From contig NZ_CP034670.1 of assembly GCF_003990355.1 (NCBI RefSeq), forward strand, positions 2,046,001 through 2,110,000: DNA of 64,000 nucleotides, read 5' to 3'. The notes beneath the pieces are model-generated. The model had not been told where the DNA came from and searched no databases. It saw only the letters and a list, made by a program, of their open reading frames with translations. The position numbers were made by a program, and so were the translations under genes. Shown in pieces: positions 1 to 8,399 of this stretch. How positions within the stretch are numbered: position 1 is the stretch's first letter; every line of letters starts with the position of its first letter. The stretch comes from Eikenella corrodens. Lineage in GTDB: Bacteria; Pseudomonadota; Gammaproteobacteria; Burkholderiales; Neisseriaceae.

Positions 1-202
1 GCGAGTACCCCGTGATATATTCCACGCCTATTATGGCCAACGTTCGCGTTACCATACAGCTGGCCAAACCATAAGCCACCAGCACAAATAAAGCCGTCCA
101 GCGCAAACCGCGCCAGTGGCGTTTCAGGTAGCCTTTCAGCTTGCCGACAAAAGTTTGGGGCTTGGCAAGCTGCTGCTCGGGAAACAGGGAGGGTTTATGC
201 AC
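1..202 (-). CDS. Unknown membrane protein, 5' part only
   Basis: The reading frame starts with GTG (200-202) behind a good ribosome site (AGGAG, about 7 bases upstream) and runs 67 codons off the left edge. The N-terminus is basic and cytoplasmic-looking (MHKPSLFPEQQLAKPQ), followed by a hydrophobic stretch at residues 40-52 (LFVLVAYGLASCM), probably one transmembrane segment. An Eikenella DUS lies in frame and encodes KGYLK. I do not recognise the family; the rest of the protein is outside the window. Confidence 0.5.
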   Translation of the reverse strand, partial: MHKPSLFPEQQLAKPQTFVGKLKGYLKRHWRGLRWTALFVLVAYGLASCMVTRTLAIIGVEYITGYS

Positions 203-235
203 GCGGTTACTCCTGTGGAGTTCTGAAATATGTTT

Positions 236-340
236 TATAGTGAATTAAATTTAAACCAGTACAGCGTTGCCTCGCCTTGTCGTACTATCTGTACTGTCTG
301 CGGCTCGCCGCCTTGTCCTGATTTTTGTTAATTCACTATA
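236..340. repeat. Correia element 1 (105 bp)
   Basis: Ends are TATAGTGAATTAA and TTAATTCACTATA. The interior has the conserved arms CAGTACAGCG and CTGTCTGCGGCTCGCCGCC typical of short neisserial Correia elements. It sits between the partial gene and trpF. Correia elements are known MITE-like repeats that can carry promoters and RNase III sites. The 50-bp IHF-containing centre of the long form is absent. Confidence 0.85.
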
Positions 341-462
341 CACATCATCATAATCCTGCTAAAGACAGGATGCAAATCAGCCACCTATAGGTTGCCTGAA
401 AAGAAAAGACCACCTGAAAACAAAACTGGAGTTTTCAGGTAGCCTTCCCTTTTCCGGCCAAT

Positions 463-1074
463 CTACCCACGCGCCTTCTGGATAAAATCTGCCATCAAAT
501 CATGGCTCTTAATGCCGGGTGCCTGCTCCACTCCGCTGGACACATCCAGCCAAGCCGCGCCGGTTTGCCGCACGGCGGCGGCTACATTACCCAGGTTCAG
601 CCCGCCCGACAAAATCCACGGCAGCGGCATGGTTTCGGGCAGCAAGCGCCAGTCGAACACCTGCCCCGTGCCGCCATATTGGCCTTCAATATGCGCATCC
701 AGTAGCAGGGCGGCAGCATCGGCATAGCGACCGGCCGCTTCGGCAATATCCTGCGCCGAACGCACCCGCACGGCTTTCCAATAGGGCTTGCCGAACTGGC
801 GGCAAAATTCGGGCACCTCGTCGCCGTGGAACTGCACAATATCAATCGGTACTGCGCCCAGAATCCGGCGGATCTGCTCGGCCGATTCGTTCACAAACAG
901 CGCCACTTTAACCACCTGCGGCGGCAGGGCGGCGGCAATTTCGGCGGCCTGCGCAATATCTACGCAACGTTTGCTTTTGGCATAAAACACCAAGCCGACC
1001 GCATCCGCACCCAATTCGGTAGCGGCCTGCGCGTCTTGCGGCCGGGTGAGGCCGCAGATTTTGATTTTAGGCAT
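463..1074 (-). CDS. trpF: Phosphoribosylanthranilate isomerase
   Basis: A 203-residue TIM-barrel protein that converts phosphoribosylanthranilate to CdRP in tryptophan synthesis, in the cytoplasm. The N-terminal KICGLTRPQDA holds the catalytic cysteine. VDIVQFHGDE near residue 80, LLLDAH near 125 with its general-acid aspartate, and WILSGGLN near 152 are family signatures. Length is normal for monofunctional TrpF. It is the last gene of a minus-strand cluster fimV, truA, glutaredoxin-like, trpF. A DUS lies just downstream at 432-447 and Correia element 1 follows. Confidence 0.95.
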   Translation of the reverse strand: MPKIKICGLTRPQDAQAATELGADAVGLVFYAKSKRCVDIAQAAEIAAALPPQVVKVALFVNESAEQIRRILGAVPIDIVQFHGDEVPEFCRQFGKPYWKAVRVRSAQDIAEAAGRYADAAALLLDAHIEGQYGGTGQVFDWRLLPETMPLPWILSGGLNLGNVAAAVRQTGAAWLDVSSGVEQAPGIKSHDLMADFIQKARG

Positions 1075-1109
1075 CGGGTTTCCTTTCAGCTATAGGCGGG
1101 CAATATTTT

Positions 1110-1355
1110 TCAGGTAGCCTTTGCATTTTGCAGCACCGCCAACAATTTGGCTTCATCCAAATGCCAATGGCAGATTTCTTCGCCCTCATGCAGCAGCACC
1201 GGCACCAGCTCGTTATACCGCGCTTCCAGTTCAGGATCTTCATCCACATCAAACACCTGCAACTCAAAACCATACGCTGCCTGATACGGCTGCAGAGCAG
1301 CGCGCATCTGGTGGCACAGGCTGCAATACTCACGAAACATTAAAGTTAAAACCAT
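1110..1355 (-). CDS. Glutaredoxin-like small thiol protein
   Basis: An 81-residue thioredoxin-fold protein starting MVLTLMFREYCSLCHQM. The CSLC motif at residues 11-14 is the redox-active CxxC, and DVDEDPELEARYNELVPVLL contains the cis-proline segment of the glutaredoxin-like DUF836 family. Start codon ATG at 1353-1355 lies 10 bp after the truA stop, so the two are probably cotranscribed. The family is common beside truA/trpF in Neisseriaceae; its substrate is unknown. A longer in-frame upstream extension overlaps truA and was rejected. Confidence 0.8.
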   Translation of the reverse strand: MVLTLMFREYCSLCHQMRAALQPYQAAYGFELQVFDVDEDPELEARYNELVPVLLHEGEEICHWHLDEAKLLAVLQNAKAT

Positions 1356-1365
1356 CTGATTTTCC

Positions 1366-2184
1366 TTACCAATCGGGAAACAGCCAGGCGGGCGGCGGCA
1401 GCGTGGCCACACCGAACTGCGGCGGGTAGTCGATGCCGGTAAGATACAGCCCGTCTGGCATAAAAGTGGGCGGCGCGAGCTTGCGGCTGCGGGCGGCCAG
1501 CAGCCCGGCAAAACCGTCCACACTCAACTTACCGCAGCCCACATACACCAGCGCGCCCATCAGGTTGCGCACCATGTGGTGCAAAAACGCATTGCCGTGG
1601 AAATCTACCGCCATCAATTCCGGCGTGCCGCACAAAGCCACACGATACAGGGTTTTCACCGGCGATTTGGCCTGGCATTCGGCGGCGCGGAAGCTGGAAA
1701 AATCGTGCTCGCCCACCAAAAGCGCGGCAGCCTGGCGCATGGCATCCATATCCAAGACATAATGCGTCCACCCGGCACGCCCCACCAACAACGGCGAGCG
1801 CACCGGCGCCGACTGCAACAGATAACGATACCGCCGCCCGCAAGCATCGAAACGGGCATGAAACTCCGGTGCCACATCCTGCACCCGCCACACGGCCACA
1901 CCCTCGGGCAATAGCGCGTTCACGCCGCGCACCCAGGCCTGATCCGGCCGCTGCGCAGCAGAATCGAAATGCACCACCTGCGCAGTGGCATGCACGCCGG
2001 TATCGGTACGCCCAGCCGTCACCACGCTAATGCGTTCCTGCGCCAATTCGCTCAACGCAGCTTCCAAGGCGCTTTGCACGGTGGCAATGCCGTCTACCTG
2101 CTTCTGCCAGCCGAAAAAACGGCTGCCGTCGTAACTGACGAATAAGGCACGGCGTTTGATGGGAGATGGATTCATGTTTTTCAA
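1366..2184 (-). CDS. truA: tRNA pseudouridine(38-40) synthase
   Basis: A 272-residue TruA that converts uridine to pseudouridine at tRNA positions 38-40. The catalytic motif AGRTDTGVHA with its essential aspartate is near residue 60, and FVSYDGSRFFGWQKQ starts the fold. A second possible ATG lies three codons in (MNPSPIKRR), so the exact start is uncertain by three residues. It precedes the glutaredoxin-like gene and trpF on the same strand. Confidence 0.95.
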   Translation of the reverse strand: MKNMNPSPIKRRALFVSYDGSRFFGWQKQVDGIATVQSALEAALSELAQERISVVTAGRTDTGVHATAQVVHFDSAAQRPDQAWVRGVNALLPEGVAVWRVQDVAPEFHARFDACGRRYRYLLQSAPVRSPLLVGRAGWTHYVLDMDAMRQAAALLVGEHDFSSFRAAECQAKSPVKTLYRVALCGTPELMAVDFHGNAFLHHMVRNLMGALVYVGCGKLSVDGFAGLLAARSRKLAPPTFMPDGLYLTGIDYPPQFGVATLPPPAWLFPDW

Positions 2185-2217
2185 ATTATTTGATTTTTTA
2201 GTGGCTTAAAACCTAAG

Positions 2218-2285
2218 AATGGGTCAGAGTGGCAAGCCGCAAATAGTAGATAGTATGGCAAAGCAAGCCAACGCAGCAGCATGTT
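2218..2285. repeat. Degenerate Correia remnant
   Basis: GCAAGCCGCAAATAGTAGAT and the following GGCAAAGCAAGCCAACGC align by eye with the central arms of intact Correia elements, but the terminal inverted repeats are missing. It directly abuts the intact element at 2292, suggesting an older insertion at the same spot. Confidence 0.45.
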
Positions 2286-2291
2286 TAATTG

Positions 2292-2396
2292 TATAGTGAA
2301 TTAACAAAAACCAGTACAGCGTTGGCTCGCCTTGCCGTACTAATTTGTACTGTCTGCGGCTCGCCGCCTTGTCCTGATTTTTGTTCATCCACTATA
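2292..2396. repeat. Correia element 2 (105 bp)
   Basis: TATAGTGAATTAAC at the left, GTTCATCCACTATA at the right, standard short-form interior. It lies between truA and fimV and is followed by a further ATTCACTATA half-end (2397-2406). Confidence 0.85.
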
Positions 2397-2423
2397 ATTC
2401 ACTATAGCTTCGCTGCAGCCATG

Positions 2424-2463
2424 TTTTCAGGTAGCCTGCATATCGGGAAAGGCTACCTGAAAA
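2424..2463. terminator. Inverted DUS pair
   Basis: TTTTCAGGTAGCCT (2424-2437) and AGGCTACCTGAAAA (2450-2463) form a 14-bp stem with a 12-base loop. Such paired DUS are common factor-independent terminators in Neisseriaceae. It sits in the fimV-truA intergenic region. Confidence 0.55.
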
Positions 2464-2653
2464 TCAGATAACGGTATCACTGGGCTGATTGGCATGCTTA
2501 CGCCAGCGGAGTGCTGTGTACAGCAGTTTTACGCCTGCCATCTGACTGATCACTGTGAGCCGAAGTCAGCCTACTCTTTTCAGGTATCCACGATATTGCT
2601 TGAGAAGGCTACCTGAAAACGGAAACAACACCGGCAAAAGCTGCACCGTATAG

Positions 2654-2680
2654 AAAAACCCGGGCGGAACTGCCCGGGTT
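2654..2680 (-). terminator. fimV terminator
   Basis: AACCCGGGC and GCCCGGGTT form a 9-bp GC-rich stem with a 6-base loop. On the minus strand it is followed by a U-run (TTTTTC). It lies 16 bases after the fimV stop. Confidence 0.8.
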
Positions 2681-2696
2681 GCTGTGGCTGGCCGGA

Positions 2697-4781
2697 TTAC
2701 CGGCCGATGTCGTTCAACAACTGCTGCGCCTCAGCCTGAATGCTGCTGCCTTCTGATTCGTTAATCAGTTCCATCAGAGTCTGGCGGGCGGTGTTGGCAT
2801 CGTCGATTTCCAGATACATTTTAGCCAATTCCAATTTGGCTTCCAGCGCCTCTTTCGGCAGCGGGGCGGCACTAACCGGTTCGGTACGCGCTGCCGGAGC
2901 CGGCTGGCTGACTTCCGCCGGAGCGGCTTGTGCCGGGGCAGCCGGGGTGCTGTCAAAGTCCAAATTAAAATCCATCACATTCGATGCGGCGGCAGGAGCG
3001 GCGGCTTCTTTGGCCACGCTGCTTACGCTTTCAGTATCCAAGCTCGATACATCGAAGGCAATGGTGTTGTCCATTTCCGGTGCGGCCGGTTTGGCAGGTT
3101 CTGCCACTTCAACGGCAGCTGGGGCTTCCGCTTGGAAGGTTTGGGTGGCCGGAGTCTCGTCCAATACCCAATCCAGCTCCTCGGGGGCAACCGGCGCAGC
3201 CTGCGGCTCAGGCACCGGCTGTACGGGAGCTTGAGCCGGGGCAGGCTCTTCAGCAGCAAAGTTCAGCCAGTCGTCATCCGAGGCAGCAGCAGGTTGTTCG
3301 GATTCTTCCAACCAGCTCCAGTCATCGGCTTCGGCCTGCCGGGCGGCTGCTTCAGTACTGGGTGTGCTACCCAGTTGCTGCTGTTCGTCCAAGTAGCTCA
3401 AATCCAAGCCCAAATCCTGCTCGCTCACCGTTGCAGGTTGTGCTGCGGCAGGGGCAGCCGACTGGCTAACCGGTGCTGCGGCAGCGGGAGCAGCTGGAGT
3501 GGCGGAGAGGCTATCGGAATGATCGGTCACATTTTCAAAATAGAGGCCGTCGTCATCATCCTCATGGTCGTCACCACGGGCAGGAGCGGCACCTTTACGG
3601 CGGCGGTTCATCAAGAGATAAGCCAAGCCACCCAATGCCAACAGGCCGCCACCACCATAGAGTACCATCTGGGTGATGTCCATGCCCTCTTCTTCCATCG
3701 GAGGAGTTTCCACCACCGGCGGGGCAACCTCAACCGGAGGTGTTTCCACAACCGGCTCGGACGCCATCATATCGGAAGCCTGCTCAGGCTGGCTGACACC
3801 CATATCGGGCAGGGCGGCAGAAGCCGGCGTTTCGGGAACCGCGTCGCTAGCCATAGGCGGAACAGCAGGTTGTTGTCCTTGGGGCGGCTGCTGAACCGGT
3901 GGCTGGGCGGGCTGCTGCGGTTGTGCTTGTTGTTGAGGTTGTTGTGGCTGTGGTTGCGTCGGCTCAACAGGCGGTGCGGGGGGCGCAGGCGGCGTAACCG
4001 GCGGAGTCGGTTGGGCTTCTACCTGCGGCTGTTGGCGTGTCGGAGCAGTATCTGCTGCCGGGCGTTCTTCCTGTGCACGGGTGCTTAAGCGGCGCGGCGG
4101 ATTGTGTGCCAAACGGCGCAGGGTATCGCCGTCAGGGATGGTAAGAGTAGCGCCTCGATACATCAAATCGGGGTTGCCATTGCGGAAAGCACGCGGGTTG
4201 GCAGCCACCAAGGCGTTGATGGTTTGACGCAAAGTCATACCGACCGGTTTAACGCGTTGCGCAATATCCACCAGCAATTCGCCATCTTTAATTTGATAGC
4301 TTTCCCCACTAATCTGTACCGGTGCTTCGCGTCGGTCGGCAGCGCGGCGGTGCCGTCTAGATTCAGCAGAATGGCGACGGCCAGGCTCAGCTTCAGCACG
4401 GCGTTCGTGGCGTGAACGGGCGCTGCCGGAAGCATGGTAATCACGGGGATCCAGCATGGCAGTATATTGGTGGTTTTGATTCCCTACACCCAGCCAGAAA
4501 GTCATCACCGGTTCTTTAATCGGTGTTCTGGAGTGCAGGCGAATAACGGCACGGTCGCCGCTGCGGCGCGACACCGTGGCTTGCAGGTCGGCACCGTTGA
4601 TGGTTGGCTTGGCCGAAGCCAAAGCACGCGCCTCGTCGCCCGTTACCACCACTGTGGCAGAAAACGGCTCGTTCAAGCGCGACTGAACCTGCAGGCCGCC
4701 CAAAGCGGCATGGGCGCCAACAGAGGCTGCCAAACCCAGTGAAGCCGCAATCAGCTTCATTTTATACTGCTTACAAAACAT
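2697..4781 (-). CDS. fimV: FimV/TspA-type peptidoglycan-binding polar protein
   Basis: A 694-residue inner-membrane protein with a large periplasmic N-terminal part. Visible in order: signal peptide (residues 1-25, ending VGAHA), the FimV N-terminal motif LQVQSRLNEPFSA, a LysM-like domain around 161-214 (YQIKDGELLVDIAQRV), a long Pro/Gln-rich linker, one membrane segment near 370-390 (VLYGGGGLLALGGLAYLL) followed by RRRKG, an acidic Ala/Pro-rich cytoplasmic part, and a C-terminal TPR-like FimV domain (LELAKMYLEIDDANTARQTL). In Neisseria the homologue is TspA; FimV proteins assist type IV pilus assembly and polar organisation. The start MFCKQYKMKL is chosen because AGGGGGA lies 5 bases upstream. 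Confidence 0.9.
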   Translation of the reverse strand: MFCKQYKMKLIAASLGLAASVGAHAALGGLQVQSRLNEPFSATVVVTGDEARALASAKPTINGADLQATVSRRSGDRAVIRLHSRTPIKEPVMTFWLGVGNQNHQYTAMLDPRDYHASGSARSRHERRAEAEPGRRHSAESRRHRRAADRREAPVQISGESYQIKDGELLVDIAQRVKPVGMTLRQTINALVAANPRAFRNGNPDLMYRGATLTIPDGDTLRRLAHNPPRRLSTRAQEERPAADTAPTRQQPQVEAQPTPPVTPPAPPAPPVEPTQPQPQQPQQQAQPQQPAQPPVQQPPQGQQPAVPPMASDAVPETPASAALPDMGVSQPEQASDMMASEPVVETPPVEVAPPVVETPPMEEEGMDITQMVLYGGGGLLALGGLAYLLMNRRRKGAAPARGDDHEDDDDGLYFENVTDHSDSLSATPAAPAAAAPVSQSAAPAAAQPATVSEQDLGLDLSYLDEQQQLGSTPSTEAAARQAEADDWSWLEESEQPAAASDDDWLNFAAEEPAPAQAPVQPVPEPQAAPVAPEELDWVLDETPATQTFQAEAPAAVEVAEPAKPAAPEMDNTIAFDVSSLDTESVSSVAKEAAAPAAASNVMDFNLDFDSTPAAPAQAAPAEVSQPAPAARTEPVSAAPLPKEALEAKLELAKMYLEIDDANTARQTLMELINESEGSSIQAEAQQLLNDIGR

Positions 4782-5023
4782 CAAATCCCCCTTACAACCT
4801 AAAGTAATGCACAACTAACCTTCTGAATAAATAGAAAAATACAGAGCCAGGCAAGCAAAATTCCAGCCTGTACAGCTGCTGTCGTGCAACGGATTAAAAT
4901 CTCTAAACCTAGGTATCATATCGTTTATTTCCTATTTATGCCAAGCCATTTCTGCTATTTAGCCCGATTTTCTATACAGGAATGAAACATTTTTAATTAT
5001 TTAATAGACTCCCCATTTATATT
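4782..5023. other. AT-rich spacer upstream of fimV
   Basis: About 240 bases with no open frame I would call a gene. It must contain the fimV promoter, but I cannot pick one with confidence. It ends at the left terminal repeat of the IS element, which may have separated fimV from its original neighbour. Confidence 0.4.
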
Positions 5024-5042
5024 AGACCTCTTGCGAAAATAT

Positions 5043-5600
5043 TCATCCCATCGCATTAACCAGTCCTGCAATCAGATTTGCCCTTAACCCGAACCGTTTC
5101 CGCCTGTTGCGGTAAGGCAGCGACAATATTTTGAATATCTTCAGTTTCCTGTTGATGTGCTCGATGACGGTTCTGAGTTTGCCTAACCGCCTGTTCGCCT
5201 CTTTATCCTGTTTGTCCGGCGGATGACGTTTGGATTTCTTTTTCGGGGTCTGTAATCCGGTTTTGGCCAATCCTTGATAACCCTTATCCGCAATGACTAT
5301 TTTGTAGGGATAAAGCTCTGCAAGGTGCCTCTTGGCTAAACGCATGTCATGCCGGGCACCCATCCCCGTCCGGATGCTGATGATTTTTTCCGTTTCCCTG
5401 CCGTATATGACCCGGATTTTAACCGTGTGCCGCCTTTTCTTGCCGCTGTAATACTGCCGCTGTTTTTTTGGGACGTTCAATCGGGCTTTCGGTAACGTCA
5501 ATGATGACCGTTTGGTCGCCCGGATTCTTGTGCTTTGGCAGGGAGAAGCGTTTGCAACGGATGAGGGCGTCCTCGGTTTTACGGATGGTGCGGCAGACAT
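5043..5600 (-). CDS. IS5-family transposase, downstream frame (orfB)
   Basis: The 185-codon frame only makes sense as the C-terminal part of a fused transposase. After a slip at the A7 tract (T7 on the plus strand, 5463-5469) it supplies QRQYYSGKKRRHTVKIRVIY, the second catalytic aspartate (IVIADKGYQG) and the glutamate (TVIEHINRKLK) of the DDE triad. The first aspartate is in orfA. The upstream part of this open frame, before the slip site, is not expected to be translated. Confidence 0.8.
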   Translation of the reverse strand: MSAAPSVKPRTPSSVANASPCQSTRIRATKRSSLTLPKARLNVPKKQRQYYSGKKRRHTVKIRVIYGRETEKIISIRTGMGARHDMRLAKRHLAELYPYKIVIADKGYQGLAKTGLQTPKKKSKRHPPDKQDKEANRRLGKLRTVIEHINRKLKIFKILSLPYRNRRKRFGLRANLIAGLVNAMG

Positions 5601-5838
5601 TACTTTCGGAAAGGCCGTAGATGGCGGCCAATTCGAGTTGGGTATGGTAATGACGCAGATAGCTTAGGGTAAGCAGCAGTTGGTCTGCCAAACCGAGCGT
5701 ATGCGGCCTGCCCGACTTGACCTTCCGGCTTTCTGCTTCTGTGGTGACTTGCAGCATTTCGTGAAAAAGGACGGGCGTTACACCTGTGAGCCGTTTGAAT
5801 TCCCTGTCGCTTCTTTGGATGAGGTTTTCGTATTTCAT
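5419..5838 (-). CDS. IS5-family transposase, upstream frame (orfA)
   Basis: A 139-codon frame beginning MKYENLIQRSDREF. It has a helix-turn-helix region (LAAIYGLSESNVCRTIRKTE, near residues 66-85) and the first catalytic aspartate in VIIDVTESPIERP, then goes out of frame after the A7 tract. The fused product (orfA-orfB) resembles the HTH_Tnp_4/DDE_Tnp_4 group of the IS5 family. It differs from copy 2 at residue 12 (R here, S there). Confidence 0.85.
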   Translation of the reverse strand: MKYENLIQRSDREFKRLTGVTPVLFHEMLQVTTEAESRKVKSGRPHTLGLADQLLLTLSYLRHYHTQLELAAIYGLSESNVCRTIRKTEDALIRCKRFSLPKHKNPGDQTVIIDVTESPIERPKKTAAVLQRQEKAAHG

Positions 5839-5924
5839 TTGGGAATTGTAAATCTTCAGGATACTTTCGCAAGAGGTCTATAGTAGTAACATCACAGCAA
5901 GAAAAGCTACAGGAGGGAAATATC

Positions 5925-6197
5925 ATGCCCGCCATTATGACCAGCCGGGAGTTTAATCAGCATACCTACCGCGCCCAGCAAGAGGCAGAAAAAAGCCCTG
6001 CTGTGATTACCAACAGGGGCAGGCCGGCACATGTGCTGTTGAGCTATGCCGACTATCAGAAACTAACCGGAGGCCGTCGGAGCGCACTAGAGGCACTGCA
6101 AAGCCTGAATTATCCCGATACCGCCGCCGATATAGAGCTGGAAATTCCCCCGCGCAGCAAAGCGCAACGCCAACCAGTGAATTTCACGGAGGATTAG
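5925..6197 (+). CDS. Phd/YefM-family antitoxin
   Basis: A 90-residue protein: MTSREFNQHTYRAQQEAEKS, then PAVITNRGRPAHVLLSYADYQKL, the classic Phd/YefM N-terminal DNA-binding fold, and a C-terminal tail (PPRSKAQRQPVNFTED) that would wrap the toxin. GGAGGG lies 10 bases upstream of ATG. The stop is 2 bases before the toxin start, so the two are translationally linked. It looks intact, though its partner is broken. The family normally represses its own operon. Confidence 0.85.
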   Translation: MPAIMTSREFNQHTYRAQQEAEKSPAVITNRGRPAHVLLSYADYQKLTGGRRSALEALQSLNYPDTAADIELEIPPRSKAQRQPVNFTED

Positions 6198-6199
6198 CC

Positions 6200-6621
6200 G
6201 TGTATCTGCTGGATACCAATGCCATTAGCGAAATGCGGAAAATCCGACACGGTACGGCAAACAAGGGTTTTACCGCTTGGCTTGCCGCCACCGATAGCGG
6301 CGCCTTCTACACCAGCGCTATTGTTGTAATGGAACTTGAGCGTGGCATATTGCGCATGGAGCGCAAAGACCCTGCACAAGGGCAGGTATTGCGGGCGTGG
6401 TATAGCGCCATCATGACGGGCTATTTGCCGGCCGCATTCTGCCGATAGACGAGCGCACCGCCGCTGTTTGTGCCGCCCTGCATACTCCAGACCCCGCCCC
6501 GGAAAATGATGCGTGGATAGCCGCTACCGCCAAACAATACGGGCTGGTGTTGGTAACGCGTAATACCGCTGATTTCCAAGGCAGCGGGGTAAGGCTGCTT
6601 AATCCGTTTGAGGCTACCTGA
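6200..6621 (+). pseudogene. VapC-type PIN-domain toxin, frameshifted
   Basis: The start MYLLDTNAISEMRK is a PIN ribonuclease beginning with its first acidic residue. VVMELERG carries the conserved glutamate. The frame as written stops after 82 codons (LPAAFCR). Reading on in the next frame from 6415 restores GRILPIDERTAAVCAALH, NDAWIAATAKQYGLVLVTRN and NPFEAT, the rest of a PIN domain. Restoring one T at TATTT (6413-6417) gives GYFAGRILP, so a single-base deletion in a T-run explains the break. The restored stop codon TGA lies inside a DUS. The toxin is probably inactive as written; a read error would reverse this. Confidence 0.8.
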
Positions 6622-6636
6622 AAACCACTACCCACG

Positions 6637-6663
6637 ACACCAGCCCCCGTGCTGGTGTTTTTC
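6637..6663 (+). terminator. Terminator after phd-vapC
   Basis: ACACCAGC and GCTGGTGT form an 8-bp stem with a 6-base loop, followed by TTTTCTTT. It lies 16 bases after the restored toxin stop. Confidence 0.75.
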
Positions 6664-6824
6664 TTTGTCCGGCCTTGGCCCCACCATGCCAGCCAGCCGA
6701 CGACTGCCCATTTTCTCCCGCTTCTTTATCCAAAATTACCCAAAATCTGCCCAAAACTGCCTATTTTTTGACCAGTTTTAAACTGTTTTGAGCAAAATGC
6801 CGTGAGGCCACCTTATGTCGGTTC

Positions 6825-6928
6825 TATAGTGGATTAACAAAAATCAGGACAAGGCAGCGAGCCGCAGACAGTACACACGTTACGGCAAGGCGAGCCAACT
6901 CTGTACTGGTTTTTGTTAATTCACTATA
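6825..6928. repeat. Correia element 3 (104 bp)
   Basis: TATAGTGGATTAAC and GTTAATTCACTATA ends. By eye it differs from the element at 8993 at only about four positions and lies in the same orientation, so the two bracket the imported marR/mipA block as direct repeats. Confidence 0.85.
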
Positions 6929-6984
6929 TTTTCAGGTAGCCTCATAATTTTACTCATCTGCTCAGGTTAAATTTTTAGTAGCTT

Positions 6985-7280
6985 ATAAAAGGTCAGGCAC
7001 CATCTATACTGATATCCTGTTCGCCTTTGCGCCTTATGCCGGCGCGGGGCACTTCCTTTCTTTGCTTCGCCAAAGAAAGGAAGCAAAGAAAGGCGACTGC
7101 GGGCATAGGTTTGGCTCCGCCAAACTTCCCTCACTCCGCGCGGTTTTTCGGGCGAGCCCGCAACTTGTGGCTTCGTCACTTCGAGCATGCAAGCCCTTGT
7201 TCCCCGAAAAACCGCGCTCCGTTCGGCTGAGCCAGCAGAGAATGACCGTAACCCAACCATTCGCGTTCAATATGCTGTAT
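6985..7280. repeat. Hairpin-rich non-coding stretch
   Basis: No convincing gene. The sequence folds strongly: CCTTTCTTTG / CAAAGAAAGG (loop CTTCGC), GTTTGGC / GCCAAAC (loop TCC), and CGCGGTTTTTCGGG (7138-7151) against CCCGAAAAACCGCG (7203-7216), which would form a long stem closing about 50 bases. A 97-codon minus-strand frame spans it but has biased, arginine-rich composition and no recognisable fold. I treat it as a repeat or structured RNA candidate. Confidence 0.5.
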
Positions 7281-7450
7281 TTGGTGTTGCTGGAAATTGA
7301 ATAGATGAGACTAACGGAAAAGGGTAACGGACATCATGGGCGGATCTGCTTATGGTTGATTCTAACTATAAAATAGGACCTTTCAACCACCGCTATCCCC
7401 ATTTGGTCGGGAACAACGGCAACAAGGCCGTAGGTCGGGAATTTATGCCT

Positions 7451-7462
7451 TTCAGACGACCT
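7451..7462 (-). repeat. Foreign-dialect DUS (mucosa type)
   Basis: On the minus strand the bases read AGGTCGTCTGAA, which is the published Neisseria mucosa-group DUS and not the Eikenella AGGCTACCTGAA. It lies just downstream of the broken mipA gene. A one-mismatch copy (AGGTCGTCTAAA) is at 8290-8301. Confidence 0.8.
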
Positions 7463-7474
7463 ATGCGGAAATAT

Positions 7475-8267
7475 TCAGAAGCGACACATCAACCCCGCCG
7501 TGCCTTCGACGCGGTATTTGCCGTCGTTCATCTGGCTGTTTTTCACGGTAGAAGGCAGCGCTTCGGCCAGTACGCCGGTAAACGCGCTGAATTTCGGCGT
7601 GAAGCTGTATTGCGTTTCCAAACCGATATAAGGATTGACGGAAGACTTGGGCTGATAGGCGTTCAAGCCGCTGCGGCGGGCTTCGTCGGCGTTGATGCCG
7701 TAGTAGTAGCGGTTGAATTTTTTGTTCGAATAAGACACGCCGACGGCGGGTTTGACGAGTAATTTAGGCGTGGGTTGCTAGAAATAGCTGTATTGCACCT
7801 GCGCCTGCATTCCCTTGTTCGTACCCGAAACATCATGCGACACATGCGTTTCCAGATTGCCGTAGGGGCTGTACAGGTTGTAGGAAATATCCGCCATCAC
7901 CGCGTTTTTGCGGCGGTCGAGCCGCTTCAGGCGCGCATCGTCCGAATCGCCCGGTTTCAAGCCGTAATCGCGCAGGTAGGTCGCCCCCCAGCAGCACTTT
8001 CTGCGACTGGTCGGCGGAAGTGTAGAGTTTCACGCCGGCCGACAGTCCGCGTATGTAAAACCGCTTCGTTTCAAGCTGAACCAGCGGTGCAACCGTCCAG
8101 TCGGCGGATTTGCCCCGATAGCCGCTGTCGGCATAACCACCCGCCACACCGACCGAAAATTCCGTTTTCTGCGGCTCCTGCCGAAAATCCTCCGCATACG
8201 CGGATGGCGCGTGCAGTAGGCACATGGATAAAGAAAATAACACTCCGGTTCGAACGATATGTTTCAT
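7475..8267 (-). pseudogene. mipA: MipA/OmpV-family outer membrane protein, broken
   Basis: Begins MKHIVRTGVLFSLSM with a signal peptide ending APSAYA, then FSVGVAGGYADSGYRGKS, typical of MipA/OmpV beta-barrels. The frame shifts at a run of six C (7984-7989; G6 in the gene). Removing one base joins KVLLG to TYLRDYGLKPGDSDDARL. A TAG at 7778-7780 then interrupts QVQYSYF-stop-QPTPKLLVKP before the C-terminal strands, which end GLMCRF with the terminal aromatic of barrel proteins. Two independent lesions make it a true pseudogene. It is divergent from the marR-type gene at 8400, a common arrangement for a regulator and its target. Confidence 0.8.
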
Positions 8268-8399
8268 AGAGTCTCCCAAAAAAGCGTATAGGTCGTCTAA
8301 AAAGCAAGAAATCCAATTTAGTCCCATTTAGGACTGTTAATCAACAGGACAATAAACCCAGTGCTACAATGACGACATATCCCAAAAACAAGGAACATC

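Larger units (their letters stand above)
5024..5879 (-). mobile_element. IS5-family insertion sequence, copy 1 (856 bp)
   Basis: Bounded by perfect 15-bp terminal inverted repeats, AGACCTCTTGCGAAA and its complement. It carries two overlapping transposase frames on the minus strand. A second copy of identical length lies at 53626-54481. The bases flanking copy 1 (ATT left, ATA right) do not give a clean target duplication, unlike copy 2. It lies between fimV and the phd/vapC pair. Confidence 0.9.

Noticed and set aside
6967..7260. 97-codon minus-strand frame
   Set aside because: Overlaps dense hairpins and translates to an arginine-rich, motif-free product.
7984..7989. G6 run in mipA as a phase-variation switch
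   Set aside because: The gene also has an in-frame TAG at 7778, so switching the run would not restore it.
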